The position numbers and the translations under genes were made by a program. DNA of 64,000 nt from Pontibacter diazotrophicus (GTDB lineage: Bacteria > Bacteroidota > Bacteroidia > Cytophagales > Hymenobacteraceae): the NCBI RefSeq assembly GCF_003367245.1, contig NZ_QRGR01000034.1:1-64000 (forward strand), given 5' to 3'. Numbering within the stretch: position 1 is the stretch's first letter; each line of letters begins with the position of its first letter. The notes beneath the pieces were generated by a model, which made no database searches, was not told where the DNA came from, and worked only from the letters and a program-made list of their open reading frames with translations. Positions 1 to 7,989 of the stretch are shown here, piece by piece.

Positions 1-53
1 ATCTTTTCTATACATTGCCATTGGGTGTCGGTTAAATCACTTAGGTAAGTCAT
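1..53 (-). CDS. IS5-family transposase, N-terminus only (runs off left edge)
   Basis: Read on the minus strand from an ATG at 53-51, the sequence encodes MTYLSDLTDTQWQCIEK and then leaves the window. The DLTDxQWxxIE pattern is the conserved N-terminal start of IS5-family transposases. Only about 17 residues are visible, so the subgroup and intactness are unknown. The gene points away from the MFS transporter to its right, so the end of the insertion sequence should lie between about 54 and 109. The terminal repeat cannot be recognised from one end alone. Confidence 0.7.
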   Translation of the reverse strand, partial: MTYLSDLTDTQWQCIEK

Positions 54-156
54 AAGTCTGCAAACTTTTCTTACCCAACAACCGGCACCTACTTTTCTAT
101 TCAACTAAATCAAAACAGCCTCTAAGAAAAACATCCTGTTCAATGCCTCTGTCATT

Positions 157-1347
157 GTGGCGGCACTCGGGTACTTTGTAGACATCTACGACCTGGTGCT
201 TTTCAGCATTGTCCGTATTCCAAGCCTGAGGGATTTAGGCGTCACAAGCCAGGAGGCGCTGTTGGAGGATGGGGTGATGCTGCTGAATATGCAGATGCTG
301 GGCATGCTGATTGGTGGTGTGGCCTGGGGCGTTTTAGGTGATAAGCGGGGGCGGTTATCGGTGCTGTTCGGGTCTATTTTCCTCTACTCGGTAGCAAATA
401 TCCTCAATGGCTTTGTGACCTCCATTCCTATGTATGCTGTGCTCCGGTTTGTGGCGGGCCTGGGGTTGGCAGGAGAACTAGGAGCCGGTATTACGCTCGT
501 GAGCGAGGTGCTGCCAAAAGAGAAGCGCGGCTACGGCACCATGATTGTGGCTACCATTGGCATATCCGGCGCTATATTGGCTGGTTTTGTGGGAGAATAT
601 TTTGGCTGGCGCACCGCTTATTTTATTGGCGGCGGCTTAGGTATGCTGCTTCTTTTCCTGCGCATTGGCGTGTATGAGTCCGGCATGTTCGAGAATGTGA
701 AGAGCACTGCCCATGTTACACGTGGAAACTTCCTCAGCCTTTTCTCTAATGCCAAACGTTTCTGGAAGTATCTGAAGTGCATCCTGGTCGGCGTGCCTAT
801 CTGGTATGTGGTAGGAATTCTCATCACTTTCTCACCTGAGTTTGGTATAGTACTGGGCATAGAGCAAACGGTTTCGGCAGCCCGGGCGGTTTCTTCCTGC
901 TACCTCGGCCTTGTAGTCGGAGACTTTCTGAGCGGCTATCTGAGCCAGCGTTTCAAGAGCAGGCGTATCATCGTGCTTGTCTTTTTAGTTCTTACGGCTG
1001 GTCTTGTAACACTTTACCTGCTCAGTAGCGGCTTATCGTTAAATCACTTTTATGTATTGTGTGTAGGGCTGGGCGTTGCCAGCGGCTACTGGGCGGTATT
1101 TGTGACCATTGCTGCAGAGCAGTTTGGCACGAACATCAGGGCCACCGTTACCACTACAGTGCCTAATTTTGTACGTGGTGCTGTGGTGCCTCTTTCCCTG
1201 TCCTTCGAAGCACTTAAAGATAGTTGGGGACTCATACCAACAGCAATGGTGCTGGGGGCAATAACCCTTGCTATTGCAGTGGTTTCTATTCTGACACTGG
1301 AGGAAACATACGCCAAAGATTTGGATTATTTGGAACCAGTAACGTAG
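157..1347 (+). CDS. MFS transporter, probably 5'-truncated
   Basis: This is a major facilitator superfamily inner-membrane carrier of unknown substrate with about 12 hydrophobic segments. The loop 2-3 signature GVLGDKRGR (residues 59-67 from the GTG) matches MFS motif A. The open frame extends upstream of the GTG at 157 to position 109, just after an in-frame TAA at 106. It reads I-K-T-A-S-K-K-N-I-L-F-N-A-S-V, which looks like genuine MFS N-terminus, but the first codon is ATC and no ATG is present. The IS5 transposase ends only about 50 bases away, so I infer that insertion removed the native start. Translation from GTG 157 would lose part of the first membrane helix. The gene may therefore be inactive or expressed from an odd start. 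Confidence 0.82.
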   Translation: MAALGYFVDIYDLVLFSIVRIPSLRDLGVTSQEALLEDGVMLLNMQMLGMLIGGVAWGVLGDKRGRLSVLFGSIFLYSVANILNGFVTSIPMYAVLRFVAGLGLAGELGAGITLVSEVLPKEKRGYGTMIVATIGISGAILAGFVGEYFGWRTAYFIGGGLGMLLLFLRIGVYESGMFENVKSTAHVTRGNFLSLFSNAKRFWKYLKCILVGVPIWYVVGILITFSPEFGIVLGIEQTVSAARAVSSCYLGLVVGDFLSGYLSQRFKSRRIIVLVFLVLTAGLVTLYLLSSGLSLNHFYVLCVGLGVASGYWAVFVTIAAEQFGTNIRATVTTTVPNFVRGAVVPLSLSFEALKDSWGLIPTAMVLGAITLAIAVVSILTLEETYAKDLDYLEPVT

Positions 1348-1504
1348 CTATAGCAATGCTTTTTTGAGCGTGTGAGTTGATAATTTATCTGATAACCAAT
1401 GGTTTATTGTTGTTGCTATGGATAAACAGGATTAAGAAGCAACCAAACATCTATAGCATAAGTAATATATTGGATATAAGGAATCTGATATATGATAATG
1501 GCCT

Positions 1505-1678
1505 ATGCGTAAGATTTCTGCCTCCGAAAAATCTGATTTAGCCTTGATAGCAGCTTTGTACTTCCTGCTGATCCTGTACCTGGCTTATAATACATATGTT
1601 GAGAAAGGAGTGGCAGAGCCACAGAATATAACAGAAACTGTAGTAGAAGGAGAAAGCCTTGGTATAATGCAGCACTGA
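1505..1678 (+). CDS. Small single-pass membrane protein (57 aa), hypothetical
   Basis: An ATG-started frame of 57 codons encodes MRKISASEKSDLALIAALYF and continues with a strongly hydrophobic stretch (about residues 11-31), then an acidic tail rich in E, T and V ending in MQH. The layout is a short cytoplasmic N-terminus, one membrane helix and a charged tail. No family is recognised. It lies between the MFS gene and the DUF4286 gene on the same strand, about 100 bases upstream of the latter. Support is protein-like composition only, so it may not be expressed. Confidence 0.45.
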   Translation: MRKISASEKSDLALIAALYFLLILYLAYNTYVEKGVAEPQNITETVVEGESLGIMQH

Positions 1679-1782
1679 ACAATGTTGTTGATTACACTTT
1701 CTTGCCGCCTAATCTAAAGCGCAGGACAATAAATTGCGCCAGAATAGCCACCTGCATCGGGGTAAATTGCGTAATTTTGTAT

Positions 1783-2112
1783 ATGATCTTGTATAACATA
1801 ACAATAAACATAGAAAACGGCGTAGCCGAGGAGTGGCTGCAATGGATGAAAGAGGTGCATATACCTGAAGTGATGAGCAAAGGATACTTCCTGAACAACC
1901 AGGTTGCCCGGCTAATAAACGAAATAGACAATGGCGGTACCACATACGCCGTGCAGTACTACTGCCGCAGCATGCAAGACCTGGAGGAATATCAGCGAGA
2001 GCATGCCCCGGCCCTCGAGAGCAAACACATAGAACGCTATGAAGGCAAATTTGTGGTATTTAGCTCCATGCTGGAGGTAGTAGGCACGGATGTAGAGCGT
2101 GCTCAGCAATAA
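1783..2112 (+). CDS. DUF4286 family protein
   Basis: The product is a 109-residue cytosolic protein beginning MILYNITINIENG with the EEWLQWMKEVHIPEVM block, the usual start of DUF4286 proteins in Bacteroidota. The family is an uncharacterised ferredoxin-like alpha/beta fold and its role is unknown. The frame is open upstream to 1702, but the family alignment and the ATG at 1783 favour this start. A strong hairpin terminator follows at 2135-2172. Confidence 0.85.
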   Translation: MILYNITINIENGVAEEWLQWMKEVHIPEVMSKGYFLNNQVARLINEIDNGGTTYAVQYYCRSMQDLEEYQREHAPALESKHIERYEGKFVVFSSMLEVVGTDVERAQQ

Positions 2113-2134
2113 CAACAACAAGTTTGACCATAAG

Positions 2135-2172
2135 AAAAGCCGTGGTACAGCTTATGCTGTGCCACGGCTTTT
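2135..2172. terminator. Bidirectional intrinsic terminator
   Basis: A 17-bp stem with one G-T wobble (left arm 2135-2151, right arm 2156-2172) has a 4-base loop. It is flanked by A-rich and T-rich runs and lies between convergent genes, DUF4286 (+) and the acetyltransferase (-). Confidence 0.8.
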
Positions 2173-2195
2173 TATTTCTTCCGTAGGTATGGGGA

Positions 2196-2669
2196 TTAGC
2201 CCTCAAAGTTTTTGATCTGCTCTTCCGTCAGGGTGCAGTTGATCCATTCGGCATCCAGATCGGCGCCTATGTTCTTATAGAAAGCGATGGCGGGCTCGTT
2301 CCATTCCAGCACCTGCCATCTGAAGCGTCTGGCACCTAATTCTTTTGCTTCCTGTGCTACCGCTTTAAATAATTTTCTGCCTATACCCGCACGACGCAGC
2401 CTCTCCGTCACCACCAGGTCCTCTAAGTAAATGGTTCTTCCTTTCCAGGTAGAATAAGCGATATAATACAAGGCAATACCTACGATGCCTTCTGCCGACT
2501 CAGCCACGAAAATTTTGTAAATCGGGTTCTCGCCAAACCCATCCCGCTCCATGTCTTCCAGCGTATTGGTCACCTCCAGTGGTGCGCGTTCAAATTCGGC
2601 CAGCTCCATAATCAGGGCATGCACCTGTGGCAAATCGTCGATGTTGCCTTTTCTTATTTCTACTTCCAT
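2196..2669 (-). CDS. GNAT N-acetyltransferase, SSAT/thialysine type
   Basis: This is a 157-residue GNAT-fold acetyltransferase that transfers acetyl from acetyl-CoA to a small amine. The acetyl-CoA loop RRAGIG is at residues 92-97, preceded by IYLEDLVVTERL. The C-terminal RWQVLEWNEPAIAFYKNIGA block is typical of spermidine/diamine and thialysine acetyltransferases, so a polyamine-like substrate is likely but not proven. The ATG at 2669 fits the family N-terminus (MEVEIRKGNIDDLP). An upstream in-frame ATG at 2732 would add a 21-residue tail with no family support. The gene lies about 100 bases downstream of the thioesterase on the same strand. Confidence 0.85.
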   Translation of the reverse strand: MEVEIRKGNIDDLPQVHALIMELAEFERAPLEVTNTLEDMERDGFGENPIYKIFVAESAEGIVGIALYYIAYSTWKGRTIYLEDLVVTERLRRAGIGRKLFKAVAQEAKELGARRFRWQVLEWNEPAIAFYKNIGADLDAEWINCTLTEEQIKNFEG

Positions 2670-2776
2670 TTTAATTGTTCGTGGTTGTTTGTTGATTGTC
2701 AGTAGTAGTGATGTGGTCAAACCTTTGGTCAATTTTCCACCCTTTCAACTTTCTAACGCTCTAAATTTTTAACGTT

Positions 2777-3517
2777 CTAACTCCACGCCGACTTTGCCTG
2801 CACCAGTTCTTTGCCTGTTTCCTGGCTGCTGAGTTTGTGCAGGTATACGCCATCTTCGTCGGCTGGTGCTACGGCTGAAATAACGGTGTCTCCTAAAACA
2901 CTTTCTGCCCGGAATATGATGTCTATTTCCCGTAGTTGTTTTTGCTCCAGTAGTTCGGTTGGCAGCGTATCCAGGGCCCATTGCAAGTACCTGGTGTTTG
3001 TTACGTGGCGGTTCAGGTCAATATCGTGCCAGCGAACAGGAATCTGCTCTTCATACGTAGCCTCCTGTAGTTGCGGCAGCTTTCCTTTTGCAAAGGGCAA
3101 GGGCTCCTCAGTCGGTACTACCTCCAGCGCAGTGATAAACTCAGGCAAAGACACCAGCTGGCGCTTCACCATGTCCATCACCAGCCACACACTTGTTGCC
3201 TGCCCCAGCAGTTCCTGGTCTGCACTGTAAATACGGAAATCGCGGTGCATAAAAATACGCTCGCGCCCGGAGGCCCATGTCGCCACGGTTATTTTCTCGC
3301 TGTGCTTTGGGTACCGGAACATCTCTATGCGCATGCGCTGCAATACCCAGGTCATGTCGTGCCTCAGCAGGTCGTACATGGAGATGCCGAGGGTAACGGT
3401 ATTATCCCAGGCTGCTTCGTGCATGTAGCTGATCAGGGCCGGCAGCGTGGCCTGCCCCCGGTAGTCTATCTCATGTGAGCGGATGGCAAATTCGCTGGAG
3501 CCTCCTTTTGCTTTCAT
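2777..3517 (-). CDS. Acyl-ACP thioesterase family protein
   Basis: This 246-residue cytosolic enzyme belongs to the acyl-[acyl-carrier-protein] thioesterase family with a double hotdog fold. It is expected to release fatty acids from ACP. The N-terminal hotdog carries RSHEIDYRGQATLPAL and MHEAAWDNT. The second carries WHDIDLNRHVTNTRYLQWALD, matching the family Asn-x-His catalytic region (D-x-N-x-HV-x-N). The length is near that of bacterial members. The start MKAKGGSSEF follows a terminator of the preceding minus-strand gene, so it probably has its own promoter in 3518-3580. Confidence 0.88.
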   Translation of the reverse strand: MKAKGGSSEFAIRSHEIDYRGQATLPALISYMHEAAWDNTVTLGISMYDLLRHDMTWVLQRMRIEMFRYPKHSEKITVATWASGRERIFMHRDFRIYSADQELLGQATSVWLVMDMVKRQLVSLPEFITALEVVPTEEPLPFAKGKLPQLQEATYEEQIPVRWHDIDLNRHVTNTRYLQWALDTLPTELLEQKQLREIDIIFRAESVLGDTVISAVAPADEDGVYLHKLSSQETGKELVQAKSAWS

Positions 3518-3580
3518 AGATTATGGTTAGTGGCCTGTAAAGGTAAGGAAGAATAGCCGTCGCTGCCACTTCTGCCCTTC

Positions 3581-4072
3581 CTAAAAAGAGGCAGCACACC
3601 TGTTGCCGGGTGTGCTGCTGAAAATAATACCGTTACTGCTTGCTACAAAACACTTAGGCCATAAATCTATCACTAATATGCCAATGGTGCCAACTATCAG
3701 AAATATCACAGTAAATATTCCCAGAAACCTGAAAAACGATTTCAAGTTTACCAAAGAGGCTGTTATTAACTCCTGATTAGAACTGTTAAGGGCTACTTCC
3801 ATTTTGTTTGAAAACCGGAACAGGTACAGTGCCGGGAAAAAGAAGATCAACTTATACAGCAGCTTAACCATTTCCAATGTAGTATCTTTCTCGCCAAAGC
3901 CGTTCCAGATGCTCTGGTATCCTGCAATCAATAGTACAAGTCCTAGCATCACAAAAGCCACAACAGCCAGAAGTCTGGTCCATTTGGTAACGTTAAGAAG
4001 AAGAGACTGCGCCGCAGCATCAATTAAAAGCTCCTGCTGCGGCAGGTCGTGAATTTTATTAGTGATTTACAT
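3581..4072 (-). pseudogene. DUF5362-like membrane protein with stop at codon 2
   Basis: This is a decayed paralogue of the adjacent gene at 4150-4620. An ATG at 4072-4070 is followed immediately by an in-frame TAA, after which an open frame of about 160 codons runs to 3581 (I-T-N-K-I-H-D-L-P-Q-Q-E-L-L-I-D). It has the paralogue's layout: a TKWTRLLAV helix start, two hydrophobic segments, then ALYLFRFSNKMEVALNS and a last helix. The first in-frame conventional start after the stop is a GTG at 3961, inside the first helix. At the other end the frame runs through the terminator hairpin and stops in its T-tract, suggesting a late frameshift. A one-base error in the sequence could mimic the first defect. 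Confidence 0.6.
3583..3618 (-). terminator. Intrinsic terminator overlapping a coding frame
   Basis: A perfect 10-bp stem (arms 3591-3600 and 3609-3618, 8-base loop) is followed on the minus strand by a T-run at 3587-3583. It ends the DUF5362 pair. The last codons of the upstream reading frame lie inside it. Confidence 0.75.
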
Positions 4073-4149
4073 GAAATGAAGACTTGAGTGTACATATAGG
4101 TGAGGGTAGTCCTATTGACCTTCGATAAAGCTTATCAGAATCAATCCTT

Positions 4150-4620
4150 TTACATCATCGAGCCAATGCCTATACCCAGAAAAACTACCAGGATACTCAG
4201 AACATAAAAAGCCAGCACGATGATGGTTAGCACCCCCATAAATTTGAGCAGAGACTTCAGGTTTTTGAATGCTTCATCTATTTCTGTCTCACTCTGCAGG
4301 TCCAGGGCCCGTTGCACTTTACTGGAAAAGCGGTACAGGTATAACACAGGGAAGAAGTATAGCAGGGCGAACAGGAGATAAAAAATTGAAAAGAAGCTAC
4401 TACCTAAGGCACTCATTACTCCAGTTGTATTATTCATCCCCTGCATCATGCCGCTCATAAAGGCTCCTATACCGAGGGCCATCAGCACCATGAAGCCTAT
4501 CATTACAAAGCCTATAATGGCCAGAAATTTCCCCCACCTGGCTGCCGTGCGCAGGAATTCTGCAGAGGGAGGTGTGATACGCAAGCCCAGGGGCATGTTG
4601 TTTTCGTAGAATGTATCCAT
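4150..4620 (-). CDS. DUF5362 family membrane protein
   Basis: This is a 156-residue inner-membrane protein with about four hydrophobic segments. The first two flank a Met/Gly-rich loop (GAFMSGMMQGMNNTTG). Between the second half's helices lies a conserved amphipathic block, LYRFSSKVQRALDLQSETEIDEAFKNLKSLLKFMGVL. This block is the hallmark of the DUF5362 family common in Bacteroidota, whose function is unknown. The gene precedes a damaged paralogue on the same strand, so the pair arose by duplication. The ATG at 4620 is the only suitable start. Confidence 0.8.
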   Translation of the reverse strand: MDTFYENNMPLGLRITPPSAEFLRTAARWGKFLAIIGFVMIGFMVLMALGIGAFMSGMMQGMNNTTGVMSALGSSFFSIFYLLFALLYFFPVLYLYRFSSKVQRALDLQSETEIDEAFKNLKSLLKFMGVLTIIVLAFYVLSILVVFLGIGIGSMM

Positions 4621-4700
4621 AGCTATTTGTTAGTTTAAGTTTAAAATATACTTTTCTGTCTATATATCCTAACACCTTCATTCCTCCCCAGAAAAGAATA

Positions 4701-4740
4701 AAAAAAGCCGCGCTCCTGAAACAGGAAGCGCGGCTTTTTT
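4701..4740. terminator. Terminator of the prolyl oligopeptidase gene
   Basis: A GC-rich 12-bp stem with one bulged A (4707-4718 against 4722-4734) is flanked by six A and six T, so it can work on both strands. It lies just after the stop of the minus-strand peptidase gene at 4762. Confidence 0.85.
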
Positions 4741-4761
4741 ATTAAGATAGCTTGTACTTAT

Positions 4762-6966
4762 TTACTGGTTTTGGTTCTGATATGGATTAATGCCCATGTT
4801 CTCATAAATGAAAGCATAGGTGTCGGCATACTCCTGAATAACCAGCGAAGTTGGCTTGCCGGCACCATGGCCTGCACGTACATCCACCCGTATCAGGTAA
4901 GGGTTGCCAGGAGCACCTTTGTCCTGTAGTTCAGAAATGAATTTAAATGAGTGCGCTGGTACTACACGGTCGTCATGGTCAGCGGTTTTCACCAGTGTAG
5001 CCGGGTATTTTACACCTTCCTTTATGTTGTGCAGTGGTGAGAAGCCATACAGGTTCCTGAACTGGGCGGCATCGTCTGAAGAGCCATACTCCGGTACCCA
5101 CGCCCACCCAATCGTAAACTTATGGAAGCGCAGCATATCCATCACACCTACGGCAGGTATGGCCACTTTAGCTAATTCAGGACGCTGCGTCATAAAGGCT
5201 CCCACCAGCAAACCGCCGTTAGAGCCACCAGCCACAGCCAGTCTTTCAGAGGAGGTATAGCCCTGGGCAATCAGGTACTCTGCAGCACCTATAAAATCGT
5301 CGAACACGTTTTGTTTATTTGGCGTCATACCCGCTTTGTGCCAGTCATCACCGTATTCGCCGCCACCGCGCAGGTTTGGCATGGCGTAAACACCGCCGTT
5401 CTCCAGCCACAGCATGTTAGCAATGCTAAAGCCCGGTGTCATAGAGATGTTAAAGCCACCATAGGCATACAGGTAGGTTGGGTTCTGGCCGTTCAGTTCC
5501 AGCCCCTTTTTGTGCACAATAAACATAGGTACCTTAGTGCCATCTTTGGAAGAATAAAACACCTGCTTTGTTTCATAGGCATCGGTGTTTACGTTTACTT
5601 CCGTCTTGCGGAAGAGCGATACCTTGTTAGCTAATACATCGTAGCGGTAGATGGTCGGCGGAGAGGTGAAGGAGGTGAAGGTGAAGAATACTTCCGTGTC
5701 CTCTTTTTCGCCGTTAAAGCCTCCAACAGAGCCAATACCCGGCAGTTCCACATCGTTCACCTTTTTGCCGGTGTTGTCATATACCACCACCTGGCTGGTC
5801 GCGTCTTTCATGTAGGTTGTGATAATACGACCTCCCACCATCGACACACCCGTAATCACGTTCTCGTTTTCAGGTACCACCGTTTTCCAGTGCTGCTCCT
5901 GTGGCTTTTTCGGGTCGATGAGCACGAGGCGGTAGCGGGGTGCGTTCTTGCTCGTCATCACCAATAGGTTATCGCCTATGTTATCCACCACATTATACTC
6001 CGACTCAAAGTTATCCACAATAGGCTGGATGCTTGATTTCGGATCCTTCAGGTCTTTGTAGTACAGCGCATTGGCACCGCTGGCTCCCTCTGATACATTC
6101 AAAACCAGGAAGCGCTCGTCGTCGGTGGTCTGGCCGTAGAAGTTGCGAAGCGCATGCTGCTTGTCTTCATACACTAGCTGGTCCTGGCTCTGTGGCGTGC
6201 CTACTTTATGGTAGTATACTTTATGGTACTCGTTCTTATTCGCCAGTTTGTTGCCTTCGGTGGGGGCATCGTAGCGGCTGTAGAAGAAACCGTCTTTATA
6301 CCAGCTCGGGCCGGAGAACTTCACCCACTCCAGCTGGTCGTCCAGCTTTTTGCCGGTGGCGGCCTCCATTACGTGGTACGTGTTCCAGTCGGAGCCGCCG
6401 CTGGAGGTGCCGTAGGCTATATAGCGGCCATCTTCAGAAAAAGCAAACGCCGTAAGCGCCACTGTTCCGTCCTCGGAAAGCTTGTTTGGGTCGAAGAATA
6501 CTTTAGGCTCCGCCTCCAGCGTTTCCTGCACATACAGCACGCTTTGGTTCTGCAGGCCGTCGTTCTTATAAAAATAGTACTTGCCGTTTTCTTTGAAAGG
6601 AGCGCCATACTTCGGGTAATTCCAGATCTCTGTCAGGCGCGACTTTATCTTGTCACGGAAATCAATGTCGCCCAGGTATTCCTGCGTTACCTCATTCTGC
6701 TCCTCTATCCACTCATCCACCTCCTCGTTGTGCGTTTCCAGCCAGCGGTACGGGTCTGCCACCGGGGTGCCGAAGTAATCGTCGGTGTGTTCAACTTTCT
6801 TGGTGTCAGGATAATCTAATGCTGTCCCGGCCGAAGCGGTGGTAGCAGCGGCCGTTGTCGTGTTTTCTGTCGTCATGCCAGTAGCGGTTGTATCGGTTTG
6901 TGTTGACTTACATGCCGACACGGCCGTGAAGCCGCCGGCAAGCAACAATACTGTTGTTTTCTTCAT
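4762..6966 (-). CDS. Prolyl oligopeptidase (S9A) lipoprotein
   Basis: This is a 734-residue serine peptidase of family S9A that cleaves short peptides after proline. The lipoprotein signal MKKTTVLLLAGG ends in a VSAC lipobox, so it is probably anchored in the envelope. A Thr-rich linker follows, then the N-terminal YPDTKKVEHTDDYFG block and beta-propeller. The catalytic domain has Ser582 in GGSNGGLL, Asp near 665 in DHDDRVVP and His700 in GHGAGKP. ATG 6966 is chosen because it begins the signal peptide; the frame is open to 7035 with no family support. It is divergent from the oxygenase gene. Confidence 0.95.
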   Translation of the reverse strand: MKKTTVLLLAGGFTAVSACKSTQTDTTATGMTTENTTTAAATTASAGTALDYPDTKKVEHTDDYFGTPVADPYRWLETHNEEVDEWIEEQNEVTQEYLGDIDFRDKIKSRLTEIWNYPKYGAPFKENGKYYFYKNDGLQNQSVLYVQETLEAEPKVFFDPNKLSEDGTVALTAFAFSEDGRYIAYGTSSGGSDWNTYHVMEAATGKKLDDQLEWVKFSGPSWYKDGFFYSRYDAPTEGNKLANKNEYHKVYYHKVGTPQSQDQLVYEDKQHALRNFYGQTTDDERFLVLNVSEGASGANALYYKDLKDPKSSIQPIVDNFESEYNVVDNIGDNLLVMTSKNAPRYRLVLIDPKKPQEQHWKTVVPENENVITGVSMVGGRIITTYMKDATSQVVVYDNTGKKVNDVELPGIGSVGGFNGEKEDTEVFFTFTSFTSPPTIYRYDVLANKVSLFRKTEVNVNTDAYETKQVFYSSKDGTKVPMFIVHKKGLELNGQNPTYLYAYGGFNISMTPGFSIANMLWLENGGVYAMPNLRGGGEYGDDWHKAGMTPNKQNVFDDFIGAAEYLIAQGYTSSERLAVAGGSNGGLLVGAFMTQRPELAKVAIPAVGVMDMLRFHKFTIGWAWVPEYGSSDDAAQFRNLYGFSPLHNIKEGVKYPATLVKTADHDDRVVPAHSFKFISELQDKGAPGNPYLIRVDVRAGHGAGKPTSLVIQEYADTYAFIYENMGINPYQNQNQ

Positions 6967-7240
6967 AAGGGCTACGCCTGTTAATTTGTTTAAGGTATAG
7001 TGAAATAGAATCGGCAATATACGCATTTTAGTCAAAGCCTCTGTTGCAGCTTACCCTGCAAGTTTTGTTCCGAACTCTGCTTCGTTCCTGCAAATCAGTG
7101 GTTTAGTGGCAAAATTTTTCTGCTGTTATGTTAGTACAAACCATGGTTTCAGTGGTTACTTTTGCCAGCCTTTTTGCTCAGAAAGTAGCCAAAACACAGG
7201 GTAGTAAGTATAATACATACATAACAAGCAGCGAAGTGAT

Positions 7241-7894
7241 ATGATTGAAGAGCTGGAAAACGAAAAACTGCTTCAGAAGTTTGAGCAGATAGCAGATAGG
7301 TTATCAGAAAAAGGCTATGCCATTGTCGATAACTTTCTGGAGGCGCAGGAGGTGCGGAACCTGCTGGATGTGCTGTCGCACCACCAGGAACAGGGCACAT
7401 TTAAAAAAGCAGGCATCGGAGCTTCAAGCCAGTTGCAGGTGGATAAAGAAGTACGCGGCGACTATATCCGCTGGATTGAGCCGCAGAATGCCTTGCCTCC
7501 GACACAGGTATTCCTGGACCGTATGGATGAGGTGATGCACTATATTAACCGCACCTGCTATCTTGGCCTGAAGGACTATGAATTTCACTTTACGGTATAC
7601 CCTCCGGGCTCTGTATACAAGCGCCACATCGACCAGTTTAAGACAAACGACCACCGTAAGCTGTCTTTTATCTGCTACCTGAACGAAGATTGGCTGCCGG
7701 AGCATGGAGGTAACCTGCGCCTGTACCTGCCAAAGGAGAATGGGGAAGAAGAAGTAGACATCCTGCCGATTGCTGGCCGCCTGGCCTGTTTCCGCGCCGA
7801 CCTAATTCCGCATGAGGTATTGGTCGCCACCCGCCACCGCTACAGCCTTACCGGCTGGATGCTGGACCAACTGAAAGAGCTGACTTTTTTATAG
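7241..7894 (+). CDS. 2OG-Fe(II) oxygenase (prolyl 4-hydroxylase-like)
   Basis: This is a 217-residue non-haem iron dioxygenase using 2-oxoglutarate and O2. The iron triad is visible as H129-x-D131 (RHIDQF) and H191 (PHEV), with Arg200 as the likely 2-oxoglutarate ligand (RHRYSLTGWM). The jelly-roll strands YPPGSVYKRH, LSFICYLNEDW and GGNLRLYLP match the P4Hc-type family. The substrate could be a protein prolyl residue or a small molecule and cannot be told from sequence. It shares a 274-bp divergent promoter region with the S9A peptidase. Confidence 0.88.
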   Translation: MIEELENEKLLQKFEQIADRLSEKGYAIVDNFLEAQEVRNLLDVLSHHQEQGTFKKAGIGASSQLQVDKEVRGDYIRWIEPQNALPPTQVFLDRMDEVMHYINRTCYLGLKDYEFHFTVYPPGSVYKRHIDQFKTNDHRKLSFICYLNEDWLPEHGGNLRLYLPKENGEEEVDILPIAGRLACFRADLIPHEVLVATRHRYSLTGWMLDQLKELTFL

Positions 7895-7905
7895 GAAAGG
7901 TGAAC

Positions 7906-7983
7906 GACCTCGCAGCGTGCGCAGCTCCTGCGAGCGTCTGGAGTTGGCAAGACACTCGCAGGAACTGCGCATACTGCGAGGTC
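7906..7983. repeat. Large imperfect palindrome, REP-like, between convergent genes
   Basis: Two 34-base arms (7906-7939 and 7950-7983) pair with only four mismatches around a 10-base loop. Three of the four would be G-U pairs in a minus-strand transcript, so the hairpin is stronger in RNA from the nucleotidyltransferase side. It lies immediately after both convergent genes and may act as a 3' stabiliser, a terminator or a mobile REP-type element. A plus-strand open frame across it (7900-8295) is not considered a gene. Confidence 0.75.
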
Positions 7984-7989
7984 CTAGAG

